From: Galaxea fascicularis
Taxonomy: Eukaryota; Cnidaria; Anthozoa; Scleractinia; Euphylliidae
Direction: 5' to 3'
Assembly: GCA_948470475.1 (NCBI GenBank)
Contig: OX419347.1
Span: 12,602,722-12,666,721, forward strand
Length of the DNA: 64,000 nt
Position 1 is the first letter of the stretch; the number at the start of each line of letters is the position of its first letter. Positions 19,096 through 33,300 of the stretch are shown one piece after another. The notes below the pieces were generated by a model that made no database searches, had not been told where the DNA came from, and saw nothing but the letters and a program-made list of their open reading frames with translations. Position numbers and translations under genes: made by a program.

Positions 19096-22000
19096 ATGCT
19101 TCTCAAAACTCCCAAAACATTATTTCTATTCTTATTTGAGCTGTGTGCAAGATTTCAGCAAAGTTGAAATTTTGACCAAAACGTGAAGGGGGTAACCCAT
19201 TGTTTTGGGTCAACTTTTCAATTTGGCTCAAACTTTGCCTATTTCAAAGAGCAGTCTAGAAATGATGATTAAATGCTTCTAAAAACTCCCAAAACGTTAT
19301 TTCTATTCTTAGTTGAGCTGTGTGCAAGATTTCAGCAAAGTTGAAATTTGGATCAAAACCCAAAGGGGTTAACCCATGGTTTTGGTTCAAATTTTCAATT
19401 TGGCTCAAACTTTACCTATTTCAAAGAGCAGTCTAGAAATGATGTTTAAATGCTTCTCAAAACTCCCAAAACATTATTTCTATTCTTATTTGAGCTGTGA
19501 GCAAGATTTCAGCAAAGTTGAAATTTTGACCAAAACGTGAAGGGGGTAACCCATTGTTCTGGGTCAACTTTTCAATTTGGCTCAAACTTTGCCTATTTCA
19601 AAGAGCAGTCTAGAAATGATGATTAAATGCTTCTAAAAACTCCCAAAACGTTATTTCTATTCTTAGTTGAGCTGTGTGCAAGATTTCAGCAAAGTTGAAA
19701 TTTGGATCAAAACCCAAAGGGGTTAACCCATGGTTTTGGTTCAAATTTTCAATTTGGCTCTAACTTTACCTATTTCAAAGAGCAGTCTAGAAATGATGTT
19801 TAAATGCTTTCCAAAACTCCCAAAACATTATTTCTATTCTTATTTGAGCTGTGTGCAAGATTTCAGCAAAGTTGAAATTTTGACCAAAACGTGAAGGGGG
19901 TAACCCATTGTTTTGGGTCAACTTTTCAATTTGGCTCAAACTTTGCCTATTTCAAAGAGCAGTCTAGAAATGATGATTAAATGCTTCTAAAAACTCCCAA
20001 AACGTTATTTCTATTCTTAGTTGAGCTGTGTGCAAGATTTCAGCAAAGTTGAAATTTGGATCAAAACCCAAATGGGTTAACCCATGGTTTTGGTTCAAAT
20101 TTTCAATTTGGCTCAAACTTTACCTACTTCAAAGAGCAGTCTAGAGATGATGTTTAAATGCTTTCCAAAACTCCCAAAACATTATTTCTATTCTTATTTG
20201 AGCTGTGTGCAAGATTTCAGCAAAGTTGAAATTTTGACCAAAACGTGAAGGGGGTAACCCATTGTTTTGGGTCAACTTTTCAATTTGGCTCAAACTTTGC
20301 CTATTTCAAAGAGCAGTCTAGAAATGATGATTAAATGCTTCTAAAAACTCCCAAAACGTTATTTCTATTCTTAGTTGAGCTGTGTGTAAGATTTCAGCAA
20401 AGTTGAAATTTGGATCAAAACCCAAATGGGTTAACCCATGGTTTTGGTTCAAATTTTCAATTTGGCTCAAACTTTACCTACTTCAAAGAGCAGTCTAGAG
20501 ATGATGTTTAAATGCTTTCCAAAACTCCCAAAACATTATTTCTATTCTTATTTGAGCTGTGTGCAAGATTTCAGCAAAGTTGAAATTTTGACCAAAACGT
20601 GAAGGGGGTAACCCATTGTTTTGTGTCAACTTTTCAATTTGGCTCAAACTTTGCCTATTTCAAAGAGCAGTCTAGAAATGATGATTAAATGCTTCTAAAA
20701 ACTCCCAAAACGTTATTTCTATTCTTAGTTGAGCTGTGTGCAAGATTTCAGCAAAGTTGAAATTTGGATCAAAACCCAAAGGGGTTAACCCATGGTTTTG
20801 GTTCAAATTTTCAATTTGGCTCAAACTTTACCTATTTCAAAGAGCAGTCTAGAAATGATGATTAAATGCTTCTAAAAACTCCCAAAACGTTATTTCTATT
20901 CTTAGTTGAGCTGTGTGCAAGATTTCAGCAAAGTTGAAATTTGGATCAAAACCCAAAGGGGTTAACCCATGGTTTTGGTTCAACTTTTCAATTTGGCTCA
21001 AACTTTACCTATTTCAAAGAGCAGTCTAGAAATGATGTTTAAATGCTTCTCAAATCTCCCAAAACATTATTTCTATTCTTATTTGAGCTGTGTGCAAGAT
21101 TTTAGCAAAGTTGAAATTTTGACCAAAACGTGAAGGGGGTAACCCATTGTTTTGGGTCAACTTTTCCATTTGGCTCAAACTTTGCCTATTTCAAAGAGCA
21201 GTCTAGAAATGATGATTAAATGCTTCTAAAAACTCCCAAAACGTTATTTCTATTCTTAGTTGAGCTGTGTGCAAGATTTCAGCAAAGTTGAAATTTTGAC
21301 CAAAACGTAAAGGGGGTAATTCATGGTTTTGGTTCAAATTTTCAATTTGGCTCAAACTTTACCTATTTCAAAGAGCAGTCTAGAGATGATGTTTAAATGC
21401 TTTCCAAAACTCCCAAAACATTATTTCTATTCTTATTTGAGCTGTGTGCAAGATTTCAGCAAAGTTGAAATTTTGACCAAAACGTGAAGGGGGTAACCCA
21501 TTGTTTTGGGTCAACTTTTCAATTTGGCTCAAACTTTGCCTATTTCAAAGAGCAGTCTAGAAATGATGATTAAATGCTTCTAAAACCTCCCAAAACGTTA
21601 TTTCTATTCTTAGTTGAGCTGTGTGCAAGATTTCAGCAAAGTTGAAATTTGGGTCAAAACCCAAAGGGGTTAACCCATGGTTTTGGTTCAAATTTTCAAT
21701 TTGGCTCAAACTTTACCTATTTCAAAGAGCAGTCTAGAAATGATGTTTAAATGCTTTTCAAAACTCCCAAAACATTATTTCTATTCTTATTTGAGCTGTG
21801 TGCAAGATTTCAGCAAAGTTGAAATTTTGACCAAAACGTAAAGGGGGTAACCCATTGCTTTGGGTCAACTTTTTAATTTGGCTCAAACTTTGCCTATTTC
21901 AAAGAGCAGTCTAGAAATGATGATTAAATGCTTCTAAAAACTCCCAAAACGTTATTTCTATTCTTAGTTGAGCTGTGTGCAAGATTTCAGCAAAGTTGAA

Positions 22001-24489
22001 ATTTGGATCAAAACCCAAAGGGGTTAACCTATGGTTTTGTTTCAAATTTTCAATTTGGCTCAAACTTTACCTATTTCAAAGAGCAGTATAGAAATGATGT
22101 TTAAATGCTTTTCAAAACTCCCAAAACATTATTTCTATTCTTATTTGAGCTGTGTGCAAGATTTCAGCAAAGTTGAAATTTTGACCAAAACGTAAAGGGG
22201 GTAACCCATTGTTTTGGGTCAACTTTTCAATTTGGCTCAAACTTTGCCTATTTCAAAGAGCAGTCTAGAAATGATGATTAAATGCTTCTAAAAACTCCCA
22301 AAACGTTATTTCTATTCTTAGTTGAGCTGTGTGCAAGATTTCAGCAAAGTTGAAATTTGGATCAAAACCCAAAGGGGTTAACTCATGGTTTTTGTTCAAA
22401 TTTTCAATTTGGCTCAAACTTTACCTATTTCAAAGAGCAGTCTAGAAATGATGTTTAAATGCTTTCCAAAACTCCCAAAACATTATTTCTATTCTTATTT
22501 GAGCTGTGTGCAAGATTTCAGCAAAGTTGAAATTTTGACCAAAACGTGAAGAGGGTAACCCATTTTTTTGGGTCAACTTTTCAATTTGGCTCAAACTTTG
22601 CCTATTTCAAAGAGCAGTCTAGAAATGATGATTAAATGCTTCTAAAAACTCCCAAAACGTTATTTCTATTCTTAGTTGAGCTGTGTGCAAGAGTTCAGCA
22701 AAGTTGAAATTTGGATCAAAACCCAAAGTGGTTAACCCATGGTTTTGGTTCAAATTTTCAATTTGGCTCAAACTTTACCTATTTCAAAGAGCAGTCTAGA
22801 AATGATGTTTAAATGCTTTCCAAATCTCCCAAAACATTATTTCTATTCTTATTTGAGCTGTGTGCAAGATTTCAGCAAAGTTGAAATTTTGACCAAAACG
22901 TGAAGGGGGTAACCCATTGTTTTGGGTCAACTTTTCAATTTGGCTCAAACTTTGCCTATTTCAAAGAGCAGTCTAGAAATGATGATTAAATGCTTCTAAA
23001 AACTCCCAAAACGTTATTTCTATTCTTAGTTGAGCTGTGTGCAAGATTTCAGCAAAGTTGAAATTTGGATCAAAACCCAAAAAGGTTAACCCATGGTTTT
23101 GGTTCAAATTTTCAATTTGGCTCAAACTTTACCTATTTCAAAGAGCAGTCTAGAAATGATGTTTAAATGCTTTCCAAAACTCCCAAAACATTATATCTAT
23201 TCTTATTTGAGCTGTGTGCAAGATTTCAGCAAAGTTGAAATTTTGACCAAAACGTGAAGGGGGTAACCCATTGTTTTGGGTCAACTTTTCAATTTGGCTC
23301 AAACGTTGCCTATTTCAAAGAGCAGTCTAGAAATGATGATTAAATGCTTCTAAAAACTCCCAAAACGTTATTTCTATTCTTAGTTGAGCTGTGTGCAAGA
23401 TTTCAGCAAAGTTGAAATTTGGATCAAAACCCAAAGGGGTTAACCCATGGTTTTGGTTCAAATTTTCAATTTGGCTCAAACTTTACCTACTTCAAAGAGC
23501 AGTCTAGAAATGATGTTTAAATGCTTTCCCAAACTCCCAAAACATTATTTCTATTCTTATTTGAGCTGTGTGCAAGATTTCAGCAAAGTTGAAATTTTGA
23601 CAAAAACGTGAAGGGGGTAACCCATTGTTTTGGGTCAACTTTTGAATTTGGCTCAAACTTTGCCTATTTCAAAGAGCAGTCTAGAAATGATGATTAAATG
23701 CTTCTAAAAACTCCCAAAACGTTATTTCTATTCCTAGTTGAGCTGTGTGCAAGATTTCAGCAAAGTTTAAATTTGGATCAAAACCCAAAGGGGTTAACCC
23801 ATGGTTTTGGTTCAAATTTTCAATTTGGCTCAAACTTTACCTATTTCAAAGAGCAGTCTAGAAATGATGTTTAAATGCTTTCCAAAACTCCCAAAACATT
23901 ATTTCTATTCTTATTTGAGCTGTGTGCAAGATTTCAGCAAAGTTGAAATTTTGACCAAAACGTGAAGGGGGTAACCCATTGTTTTGGGTCAACTTTTCAA
24001 TTCGGCTCAAACTTTGCCTATTTCAAAGAGCAGTCTAGAAATGATGATTAAATGCTTCTAAAAACTCCCAAAACGTTATTTCTATTCTTAGTTGAGCTGT
24101 GTGCAAGATTTCAGCAAAGTTGAAATTTGGATCAAAACCCAAAGGGGTTAACCCATGGTTTTGGTTCAAATTTTCAATTTGGCTCAAACTTTACCTATTT
24201 CAAAGAGCAGTCTAGAAATGATGTTTAAATGCTTTCCAAAACTCCCAAAACATTATTTCTATTCTTATTTGAGCTGTGTGCAAGATTTCAGCAAAGTTGA
24301 AATTTTGACCAAAACGTGAAGGGGGTAACCCATTGTTTTGGGTCAACTTTTCAATTTGGCTCAAACTTTGCCTATTTCAAAGAGCAGTCTAGAAATGATG
24401 ATTAAATGCTTCTAAAAACTCCCAAAACGTTATTTCTATTCTTAGTTGAGCTGTGTGCAAGATTTCAGCAAAGTTGAAATTTGGATCAA

Positions 24490-27300
24490 AACCCAGAGGG
24501 GTTGACCCATGGCTTTGGTTCAAATTTTCAATTTGGCTCAAACTTTACCTATTTCAAAGAGCAGTCTAGAAATGATGTTTAAATGCTTCTCAAAACTCCC
24601 AAAACATTCTTTCTATTCTTATTTGAGCTGTGTGCAAGATTTCAGCAAAGTTAAAATTTTGACCAAAACGTGAAGGGGGTAACCCATTGTTTTGGGTCAA
24701 CTTTTCAATTTGGCTCAAACTTTGCCTATTTCAAAGAGCAGTCTAGAAATGATGATTAAATGCTTCTAAAAACTCCCAAAACGTTATTTCTATTCTTAGT
24801 TGAGCTGTGTGCAAGATTTCAGCAAAGTTGAAATTTGGATCAAAACCCAAAGGGGTTAACCCATGGTTTTGGTTCAAATTTTCAATTTGGCTCAAACTTT
24901 ACCTATTTCAAAGAGCAGTCTAGAAATGATGTTTAAATGCTTTCCAAAACTCCCAAAACATTATTTCTATTCTTATTTGAGCTGTGTGCAAGATTTCAGC
25001 AAAGTTGAAATTTTGACCAAAACGTGAAGGGGGTAACCCATTGTTTTGGGTCAACTTTTCAATTTGGCTCAAACTTTGCCTATTTCAAAGAGCAGTCTAG
25101 AAATGATGATTAAATGCTTCTAAAAACTCCCAAAACGTTATTTCTATTCTTAGTTGAGATGTGTGCAAGATTTCGGCAAAGTTGAAATTTGGATCAGAAC
25201 CCAGAGGGGTTGACCCATGGCTTTGGTTCAAATTTTCAATTTGGCTCAAACTTTACCTATTTCAAACAGCAGTCTAGAAATGATGTTTAAATGCTTCTCA
25301 AAACTCCCAAAACATTCTTTCTATTCTTATTTGAGCTGTGTGCAAGATTTCAGCAAAGTTAAAATTTTGACCAAAACGTGAAGGGGGTAACCCATTGTTT
25401 TCGGTCAACTTTTCAATTTGGCTCAAACTTTGCCTATTTCAAAGAGCAGTCTAGAAATGATGATTAAATGCTTCTAAAAACTCCCAAAACGTTATTTCTA
25501 TTCTCAGTTGAGCTGTGTGCAAGATTTCAGCAAAGTTGAAATTTTGACCAAAACGTGAAGGGGGTAACCCATTGTTTTGGGTCAACTTTTCAATTTGGCT
25601 CAAACTTTACCTATTTCAAAGAGCAGTCTAGAAATGATGTTTAAATGCTTTCCAAAACTCCCAAAACATTATTTCTATTCTTATTTGAGCTGTGTGCAAG
25701 ATTTCAGCAAAGTTGAAATTTTGACCAAAACGTGAAGGGGGTAACCCATTGTTTTGGGTCAACTTTTCAATTTGGCTCAAACTTTGCCTATTTCAAAGAG
25801 CAGTCTAGAAATGATGATTAAATGCTTCTAAAAACTCCCAAAACGTTATTTCTATTCTTAGTTGAGCTGTGTGCAAGATTTCAGCAAAGTTGAAATTTGG
25901 ATCAAAACCCAAAGGGCTTAACCCATGGTTTTGGTTCAAATTTTCAATTTGGCTCAAACTTTACCTATTTCAAAGAGCAGTCTAGAAATGATGTTTAAAT
26001 GCTTTCCAAAACTCCCAAAACATTATTTCTATTCTTATTTGAGCTGTGTGCAAGATTTCAGCAAAGTTGAAATTTTGACCAAAACGTGAAGGGGGTAACC
26101 CATTGTTTTGGGTCAACTTTTCAATTTGGCTCAAACTTTGCCTATTTCAAAGAGCAGTCTAGAAATGATGATTAAATGCTTCTAAAAACTCCCAAAACGT
26201 TATTTCTATTCTTAGTTGAGATGTGTGCAAGATTTCGGCAAAGTTGAAATTTGGATCAGAACCCAGAGGGGTTGACCCATGGCTTTGGTTCAAATTTTCA
26301 ATTTGGCTCAAACTTTACCTATTTCAAACAGCAGTCTAGAAATGATGTTTAAATGCTTCTCAAAACTCCCAAAACATTCTTTCTATTCTTATTTGAGCTG
26401 TGTGCAAGATTTCAGCAAAGTTAAAATTTTGACCAAAACGTGAAGGGGGTAACCCATTGTTTTCGGTCAACTTTTCAATTTGGCTCAAACTTTACCTATT
26501 TCAAAGAGCAGTCTAGAAATGATGATTAAATGCTTCTAAAAACTCCCAAAACGTTATTTCTATTCTCAGTTGAGCTGTGTGCAAGATTTCAGCAAAGTTG
26601 AAATTTTGACCAAAACGTGAAGGGGGTAACCCATTGTTTTGGGTCAACTTTTCAATTTGGCTCAAACTTTACCTATTTCAAAGAGCAGTCTAGAAATGAT
26701 GTTTAAATGCTTTCCAAAACTCCCAAAACATTATTTCTATTCTTATTTGAGCTGTGTGCAAGATTTCAGCAAAGTTGAAATTTTGACCAAAACGTGAAGG
26801 GGGTAACCCATTGTTTTGGGTCAACTTTTCAATTTGGCTCAAACTTTGCCTATTTCAAAGAGCAGTCTAGAAATGATGATTAAATGCTTCTAAAAACTCC
26901 CAAAACGTTATTTCTATTCTTAGTTGAGCTGTGTGCAAGATTTCAGCAAAGTTGAAATTTGGATCAAAACCCAAAGGGCTTAACCCATGGTTTTGGTTCA
27001 AATTTTCAATTTGGCTCAAACTTTACCTATTTCAAAGAGCAGTCTAGAAATGATGTTTAAATGCTTTCCAAAACTCCCAAAACATTATTTCTATTCTTAT
27101 TTGAGCTGTGTGCAAGATTTCAGCAAAGTTGAAATTTTGACCAAAACGTGAAGGGGGTAACCCATTGTTTTGGGTCAACTTTTCAATTTGGCTCAAACTT
27201 TGCCTATTTCAAAGAGCAGTCTAGAAATGATGATTAAATGCTTCTAAAAACTCCCAAAACGTTATTTCTATTCTTAGTTGAGCTGTGTGCAAGATTTTAG
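24490..27300 (+). repeat. Satellite sub-block with 708- and 1062-bp repeated variants
   Basis: The variant ACCCAGAGGGGTTGACCC occurs at 24491 and 25199 (708 bp, four monomers) and again about 1062 bp later near 26261. The linked variant GATTTCGGCAAAG recurs at 25169 and 26231 (1062 bp, six monomers). CAAACAGCAG, GTTTTCGGTC and ATTCTCAGTTG travel with it, so a six-monomer block has been copied in tandem. Confidence 0.85.
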
Positions 27301-30300
27301 CAAAGTTGAAATTTGGATCAAAACCCAAAGGGGTTAACCCATGGTTTTGGTTCAAATTTTCAATTTGGCTCAAACTTTACCTATTTCAAAGAGCAGTCTA
27401 GAAATGATGTTTAAATGCTTTCCAAAACTCCCAAATCATTATTTCAATTTATATTTGAGCTGTGTGCAAGATTTCAGCAAAGTTGAAATTTTGACCAAAA
27501 CGTGAAGGGGGTAACCCATTGTTTTGGGTCAACTTTTCAATTTGGCTCAAACTTTGCCTATTTCAAAGAGCAGTCTAGAAATGATGATTAAATGCTTCTA
27601 AAAACTCCCAAAACGTTATTTCTATTCTTAGTTGAGCTGTGTGCAAGATTTCAGCAAAGTTGAAATTTGGATCAAAACCCAAAGGGGTTAACCCATGGTT
27701 TTGGTTCAAATTTTCAATTTGGCTCAAACTTTACCTATTTCAAAGAGCAGTCTAGAAATGATGTTTAAATGCTTTCCAAAACTCCCAAAACATTCTTTCT
27801 ATTCTTATTTGAGCTGTGTGCAAGATTTCAGCAAAGTTGAAATTTTGACCAAAACGTGAAGGGGGTAACCCATTGTTTTAGGTCAACTTTTCAATTTGGC
27901 TCAAACTTTACCTATTTCAAAGAGCAGTCTAGAAATGATGTTTAAATGCTTTCCAAAACTCCCAAAACATTATTTCTATTCTTATTTGAGCTGTGTGCAA
28001 GATTTCAGCAAAGTTGAAATTTTGACCAAAACGTGAAGGGGGTAACCCATTGTTTTGGGTCAACTTTTCAATTTGGCTCAAACTTTGCCTATTTCAAAGA
28101 GCAGTCTAGAAATGATGATTAAATGCTTCTAAAAACTCCCAAAACGTTATTTCTATTCTTAGTTGAGCTGTGTGCAAGATTTCAGCAAAGTTGAAATTTG
28201 GATCAAAACCCAAAGGGCTTAACCCATGGTTTTGGTTCAAATTTTCAATTTGGCTCAAACTTTACCTATTTCAAAGAGCAGTCTAGAAATGATGTTTAAA
28301 TGCTTTCCAAAACTCCCAAAACATTATTTCTATTCTTATTTGAGCTGTGTGCAAGATTTCAGCAAAGTTGAAATTTTGACCAAAACGTGAAGGGGGTAAC
28401 CCATTGTTTTGGGTCAACTTTTCAATTTGGCTCAAACTTTGCCTATTTCAAAGAGCAGTCTAGAAATGATGATTAAATGCTTCTAAAAACTCCCAAAACG
28501 TTATTTCTATTCTTAGTTGAGCTGTGTGCAAGATTTTAGCAAAGTTGAAATTTGGATCAAAACCCAAAGGGGTTAACCCATGGTTTTGGTTCAAATTTTC
28601 AATTTGGCTCAAACTTTACCTATTTCAAAGAGCAGTCTAGAAATGATGTTTAAATGCTTTCCAAAACTCCCAAATCATTATTTCAATTTATATTTGAGCT
28701 GTGTGCAAGATTTCAGCAAAGTTGAAATTTTGACCAAAACGTGAAGGGGGTAACCCATTGTTTTGGGTCAACTTTTCAATTTGGCTCAAACTTTGCCTAT
28801 TTCAAAGAGCAGTCTAGAAATGATGATTAAATGCTTCTAAAAACTCCCAAAACGTTATTTCTATTCTTAGTTGAGCTGTGTGCAAGATTTCAGCAAAGTT
28901 GAAATTTGGATCAAAACCCAAAGGGGTTAACCCATGGTTTTGGTTCAAATTTTCAATTTGGCTCAAACTTTACCTATTTCAAAGAGCAGTCTAGAAATGA
29001 TGTTTAAATGCTTTCCAAAACTCCCAAAACATTCTTTCTATTCTTATTTGAGCTGTGTGCAAGATTTCAGCAAAGTTGAAATTTTGACCAAAACGTGAAG
29101 GGGGTAACCCATTGTTTTGGGTCAACTTTTCAATTTGGCTCAAACTTTGCCTATTTCAAAGAGCAGTCTAGAAATGATGATTAAATGCTTCTAAAAACTC
29201 CCAAAACGTTATTTCTATTCTTAGTTGAGCTGTGTGCAAGATTTCAGCAAAGTTGAAATTTTGACCAAAACGTGAAGGGGGTAACCCATTGTTTTGGGTC
29301 AACTTTTCAATTTGGCTCAAACTTTACCTATTTCAAAGAGCAGTCTAGAAATGATGTTTAAATGCTTTCCAAAACTCCCAAAACATTATATCTATTCTTA
29401 TTTGAGCTGTGTGCAAGATTTCAGCAAAGTTGAAATTTTGACCAAAACGTGAAGGGGGTAACCCATTGTTTTGGGTCAACTTTTCAATTTGGCTCAAACT
29501 TTGCCTATTTCAAAGAGCAGTCTAGAAATGATGATTAAATGCTTCTAAAAACTCCCAAAACGTTATTTCTATTCTTAGTTAAGCTGTGTGCAAGATTTCA
29601 GCAAAGTTGAAATTTGGATCAAAACCCAAAGGGGTTAACCCATGGTTTTGGTTGAAATTTTCAATTTGGCTCAAACTTTACCTATTTCAAAGAGCAGTCT
29701 AGAAATGATGATTAAATGCTTTCCAAAACTCCCAAAACATTATTTCTATTCTTATTTGAGCTGTGTGCAAGATTTCAGCAAAGTTGAAATTTTGACCAAA
29801 ACGTGAAGGGGGTAACCCATTGTTTTGGGTCAACTTTTCAATTTGGCTCAAACTTTACCTATTTCAAAGAGCAGTCTAGAAATGATGATTAAATGCTTCT
29901 AAAAACTCCCAAAACGTTATTTCTATTCTTAGTTGAGCTGTGTGCAAGATTTCAGCAAAGTTGAAATTTGGATCAAAACCCAAAGGGGTTAACCCATGGT
30001 TTTGGTTCAAATTTTCAATTTGGCTCAAACTTTACCTATTTCAAAGAGCAGTCTAGAAATGATGTTTAAATGCTTTCCAAAACTCCCAAAACATTATTTC
30101 TATTCTTATTTGAGCTGTGTGCAAGATTTCAGCAAAGTTGAAATTTTGACCAAAACGTGAAGGGGGTAACCCATTGTTTTGGGTCAACTTTTCAATTTGG
30201 CTCAAACTTTGCCTATTTCAAAGAGCAGTCTAGAAATGATGATTAAATGCTTCTAAAAACTCCCAAAACGTTATTTCTATTCTTAGTTGAGCTGTGTGCA

Positions 30301-33300
30301 AGATTTCAGCAAAGTTGAAATTTTGACCAAAACGTGAAGGGGGTAACCCATTGTTTTGGGTCAACTTTTCAATTTGGCTCAAACTTTACCTATTTCAAAG
30401 AGCAGTCTAGAAATGATGTTTAAATGCTTTCCAAAACTCCCAAAACATTATATCTATTCTTATTTGAGCTGTGTGCAAGATTTCAGCAAAGTTGAAATTT
30501 TGACCAAAACGTGAAGGGGGTAACCCATTGTTTTGGGTCAACTTTTCAATTTGGCTCAAACTTTGCCTATTTCAAAGAGCAGTCTAGAAATGATGATTAA
30601 ATGCTTCTAAAAACTCCCAAAACGTTATTTCTATTCTTAGTTAAGCTGTGTGCAAGATTTCAGCAAAGTTGAAATTTGGATCAAAACCCAAAGGGGTTAA
30701 CCCATGGTTTTGGTTCAAATTTTCAATTTGGCTCAAACTTTACCTATTTCAAAGAGCAGTCTAGAAATGATGATTAAATGCTTTCCAAAACTCCCAAAAC
30801 ATTATTTCTATTCTTATTTGAGCTGTGTGCAAGATTTCAGCAAAGTTGAAATTTTGACCAAAACGTGAAGGGGGTAACCCATTGTTTTGGGTCAACTTTT
30901 CAATTTGGCTCAAACTTTACCTATTTCAAAGAGCAGTCTAGAAATGATGATTAAATGCTTCTAAAAACTCCCAAAACGTTATTTCTATTCTTAGTTGAGC
31001 TGTGTGCAAGATTTCAGCAAAGTTGAAATTTGGATCAAAACCCAAAGGGGTTAACCCATGGTTTTGGTTCAAATTTTCAATTTGGCTCAAACTTTACCTA
31101 TTTCAAAGAGCAGTCTAGAAATGATGTTTAAATGCTTTCCAAAACTCCCAAAACATTATTTCTATTCTTATTTGAGCTGTGTGCAAGATTTCAGCAAAGT
31201 TGAAATTTTGACCAAAACGTGAAGGGGGTAACCCATTGTTTTGGGTCAACTTTTCAATTTGGCTCAAACTTTACCTATTTCAAAGAGCAGTCTAGAAATG
31301 ATGATTAAATGCTTCTAAAAACTCCCAAAACGTTATTTCTATTCTTAGTTGAGCTGTGTGCAAGATTTCAGCAAAGTTGAAATTTGGATCAAAACCCAAA
31401 GGGGTTAACCCATGGTTTTGGTTCAAATTTTCAATTTGGCTCAAACTTTACCTATTTCAAAGAGCAGTCTAGAAATGATGTTTAAATGCTTTCCAAAACT
31501 CCCAAAACATTATTTCTATTCTTATTTGAGCTGTGTGCAAGATTTCAGCAAAGTTGAAATTTTGACCAAAACGTGAAGGGGGTAACCCATTGTTTTGGGT
31601 CAACTTTTCAATTTGGCTCAAACTTTGCCTATTTCAAAGAGCAGTCTAGAAATGATGATTAAATGCTTCTAAAAACTCCCAAAACGTTATTTCTATTCTT
31701 AGTTGAGCTGTGTGCAAGATTTCAGCAAAGTTGAAATTTTGACCAAAACGTGAAGGGGGTAACCCATTGTTTTGGGTCAACTTTTTAATTTGGCTCAAAC
31801 TTTACCTATTTCTAAGAGCAGTCTAGAAATGATGTTTAAATCCTTTCCAAAACTCCCAAAACATTATATCTATTCTTATTTGAGCTGTGTGCAAGATTTC
31901 AGCAAAGTTGAAATTTTGACCAAAACGTGAAGGGGGTAACCCATTGTTTTGGGTCAACTTTTCAATTTGGCTCAAACTTTGCCTATTTCAAAGAGCAGTC
32001 TAGAAATGATGATTAAATGCTTCTAAAAACTCCCAAAACGTTATTTCTATTCTTAGTTAAGCTGTGTGCAAGATTTCAGCAAAGTTGAAATTTGGATCAA
32101 AACCCAAAGGGGTTAACCCATGGTTTTGGTTCAAATTTTCAATTTGGCTCAAACTTTACCTATTTCAAAGAGCAGTCTAGAAATGATGATTAAATGCTTT
32201 CCAAAACTCCCAAAACATTATTTCTATTCTTATTTGAGCTGTGTGCAAGATTTCAGCAAAGTTGAAATTTTGACCAAAACGTGAAGGGGGTAACCCATTG
32301 TTTTGGGTCAACTTTTCAATTTGGCTCAAACTTTACCTATTTCAAAGAGCAGTCTAGAAATGATGATTAAATGCTTCTAAAAACTCCCAAAACGTTATTT
32401 CTATTCTTAGTTGAGATGAGTGCAAGATTTCAGCAAAGTTGAAATTTGGATCAAAACCCAGAGGGGTTAACCCATGGCTTTGGTTCAACTTTTCAATTTG
32501 GCTCAAACTTTACCTATTTCAAAGAGCAGTCTAGAAATGATGTTTAAATGCTTCTAAAAACTCCCAAAACGTTATTTCTATTCTTAGTTGAGCTGTGTGC
32601 AAGATTTCAGCAAAGTTGAAATTTTGACCAAAACGTGAAGGGGGTAACCCATTGTTTTGGGTCAACTTTTCAATTTTGCTCAAACTTTACCTATTTCAAA
32701 GAGCAGTCTAGAAATGATGATTAAATGCTTCTAAAAACTCCCAAAACGTTATTTCTATTCTTAGTTGAGCTGTGTGCAAGATTTCAGCAAAGTTGAAATT
32801 TGGATCAAAACCCAAAGGGGTTAACCCATGGTTTTGGTTCAAATTTTCAATTTGGCTCAAACTTTACCTATTTCAAAGAGCAGTCTAGAAATGATGATTA
32901 AATGCTTTCCAAAACTCCCAAAACATTATTTCTATTCTTATTTGAGCTGTGTGCAAGATTTCAGCAAAGTTGAAATTTTGACCAAAACGTGAAGGGGGTA
33001 ACCCATTGTTTTGGGTCAACTTTTCAATTTGGCTCAAATTTTACCTATTTCAAAGAGCAGTCTAGAAATGATGATTAAATGCTTCTAAAAACTCCCAAAA
33101 CGTTATTTCTATTCTTAGTTGAGATGAGTGCAAGATTTCAGCAAAGTTGAAATTTGGATCAAAACCCAGAGGGGTTAACCCATGGCTTTGGTTCAAATTT
33201 TCAATTTGGCTCAAACTTTACCTATTTCAAAGAGCAGTCTAGAAATGATGTTTAACTGCTTCTCAAAACTCCCAAAACGTTATTTCTATTCTTAGTTGAG

